Shown here: positions 6,190 to 6,406 of the stretch, in pieces
Layout: each line of letters begins with the position of its first letter
Position numbering within the stretch: position 1 is the stretch's first letter
DNA from: DATDAW01 sp036524675
Lineage (GTDB): Bacteria; Verrucomicrobiota; Verrucomicrobiia; Chthoniobacterales; DASVRZ01
Length of the DNA: 6,406 nt
Assembly (NCBI GenBank): GCA_036524675.1
Contig: DATDBU010000112.1
Coordinates: 1-6,406, forward strand
Direction of reading: 5' to 3'
Program-made: the position numbers and the translations under genes
Notes under the pieces: model-generated
What the model saw: only the letters and a program-made list of their open reading frames with translations
What the model was told of the DNA's origin: nothing
Databases searched by the model: none

Positions 6190-6406
6190 GGACATGGCCG
6201 AGAATTGCGTTGAATGGCTGCGGCTGCATCCAGGATGTGCAATTGCGCCGTCGGGCTATCAGCGGCTTTTCGCGACGATCGCGAAATCAGCGGGGGCCAC
6301 CCCATGGCCGCGAAACGCGATGAGACATTCGTTCGCGTCTTATCATCTGGCCGCGCATCGAAACGAGACGGCCACGCAAGCGCAGATGGGACATGATTCA
6401 GGCCGA
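6182..6406 (+). pseudogene. Tyrosine recombinase, C-terminal catalytic fragment (runs off window)
   Basis: Frame 2 is open from the codon after TAA 6179-6181 to the window end, with no stop. From 6188 it reads VDMAENCVEWLRLHP, then GYQRLFATIAKSAG, then NAMRHSFASYHLAAHRN (6314-6364) and TATQAQMGHDSG. The RHSFASYHLA block with its Arg (6323), followed by a GH pair about 20 residues later (6389-6394), is the box-II region of phage-type tyrosine recombinases; the HxxR histidine is replaced by Asn (NAMR). The nucleophilic Tyr would lie beyond 6406. The box-I Arg region and core-binding domain are absent, because the upstream frame 1 piece is only about 30 residues. This indicates an internal deletion with a frame change near 6182-6190. 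The start shown is the first open codon, not a real initiation site. Confidence 0.78.

Noticed and set aside
6006..6323. Open frame of 105 codons after the tRNA
   Set aside because: Its frame is neither of the two that give integrase-like sequence. The translation is Arg/His/Trp-rich without motifs, consistent with chance reading over a pseudogene.
1..6406. CRISPR array, insertion-sequence ends or a defence system
   Set aside because: I saw no spaced direct repeats, no transposase and no defence-gene motifs. The only mobile-element signal is the integrase remnant at the right end.

Overview
The window reads as a chromosomal segment of a free-living bacterium with medium-high GC. The gene families, and a tRNA-linked integrase remnant of a kind I associate with soil Verrucomicrobiota, suggest that phylum. 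This placement is an inference from style, not a marker-gene assignment. All recognisable genes lie on the + strand.

Positions 1-3333 hold the 3' part of a very compact purine (ureide) degradation operon: the C-terminal half of OHCU decarboxylase (uraD-type), 5-hydroxyisourate hydrolase (uraH/hiuH), allantoate amidohydrolase (allC-type), an LrgA/LrgB membrane pair, and ureidoglycolate lyase (allA). Three junctions are ATGA stop/start overlaps (266, 1769, 2140), one gap is 4 bp and one is 0 bp, so the six genes are probably translated from one transcript. Together the enzymes cover 5-hydroxyisourate -> OHCU -> (S)-allantoin, then allantoate -> ureidoglycine, and ureidoglycolate -> glyoxylate + urea. 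Urate oxidation, allantoinase and ureidoglycine aminohydrolase are not in the window and may lie upstream. The striking point is that lrgA-lrgB, usually annotated as holin/antiholin-like, are locked between two ureide enzymes. This argues for a transport role for a pathway metabolite such as glyoxylate, glycolate or a ureide.

Positions 3373-4815 encode a PYROXD2/phytoene-desaturase-like FAD oxidoreductase. Positions 4870-5781 encode a secreted TPR-repeat protein. Neither has an obvious role in ureide breakdown, and both follow in the same orientation with short gaps.

Positions 5782-6406 are a tRNA-linked integration site: a 131-bp gap with at most a weak promoter, an intact tRNA-Gln(CTG) with encoded CCA, two inverted repeats, and then a decayed tyrosine recombinase. 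A short N-terminal-like piece (frame 1) is joined out of frame to a C-terminal catalytic piece (frame 2) that runs off the window end. The middle of the integrase seems to be deleted. The tRNA gene therefore probably served as the attachment site of a genomic island, now at least partly degenerate.
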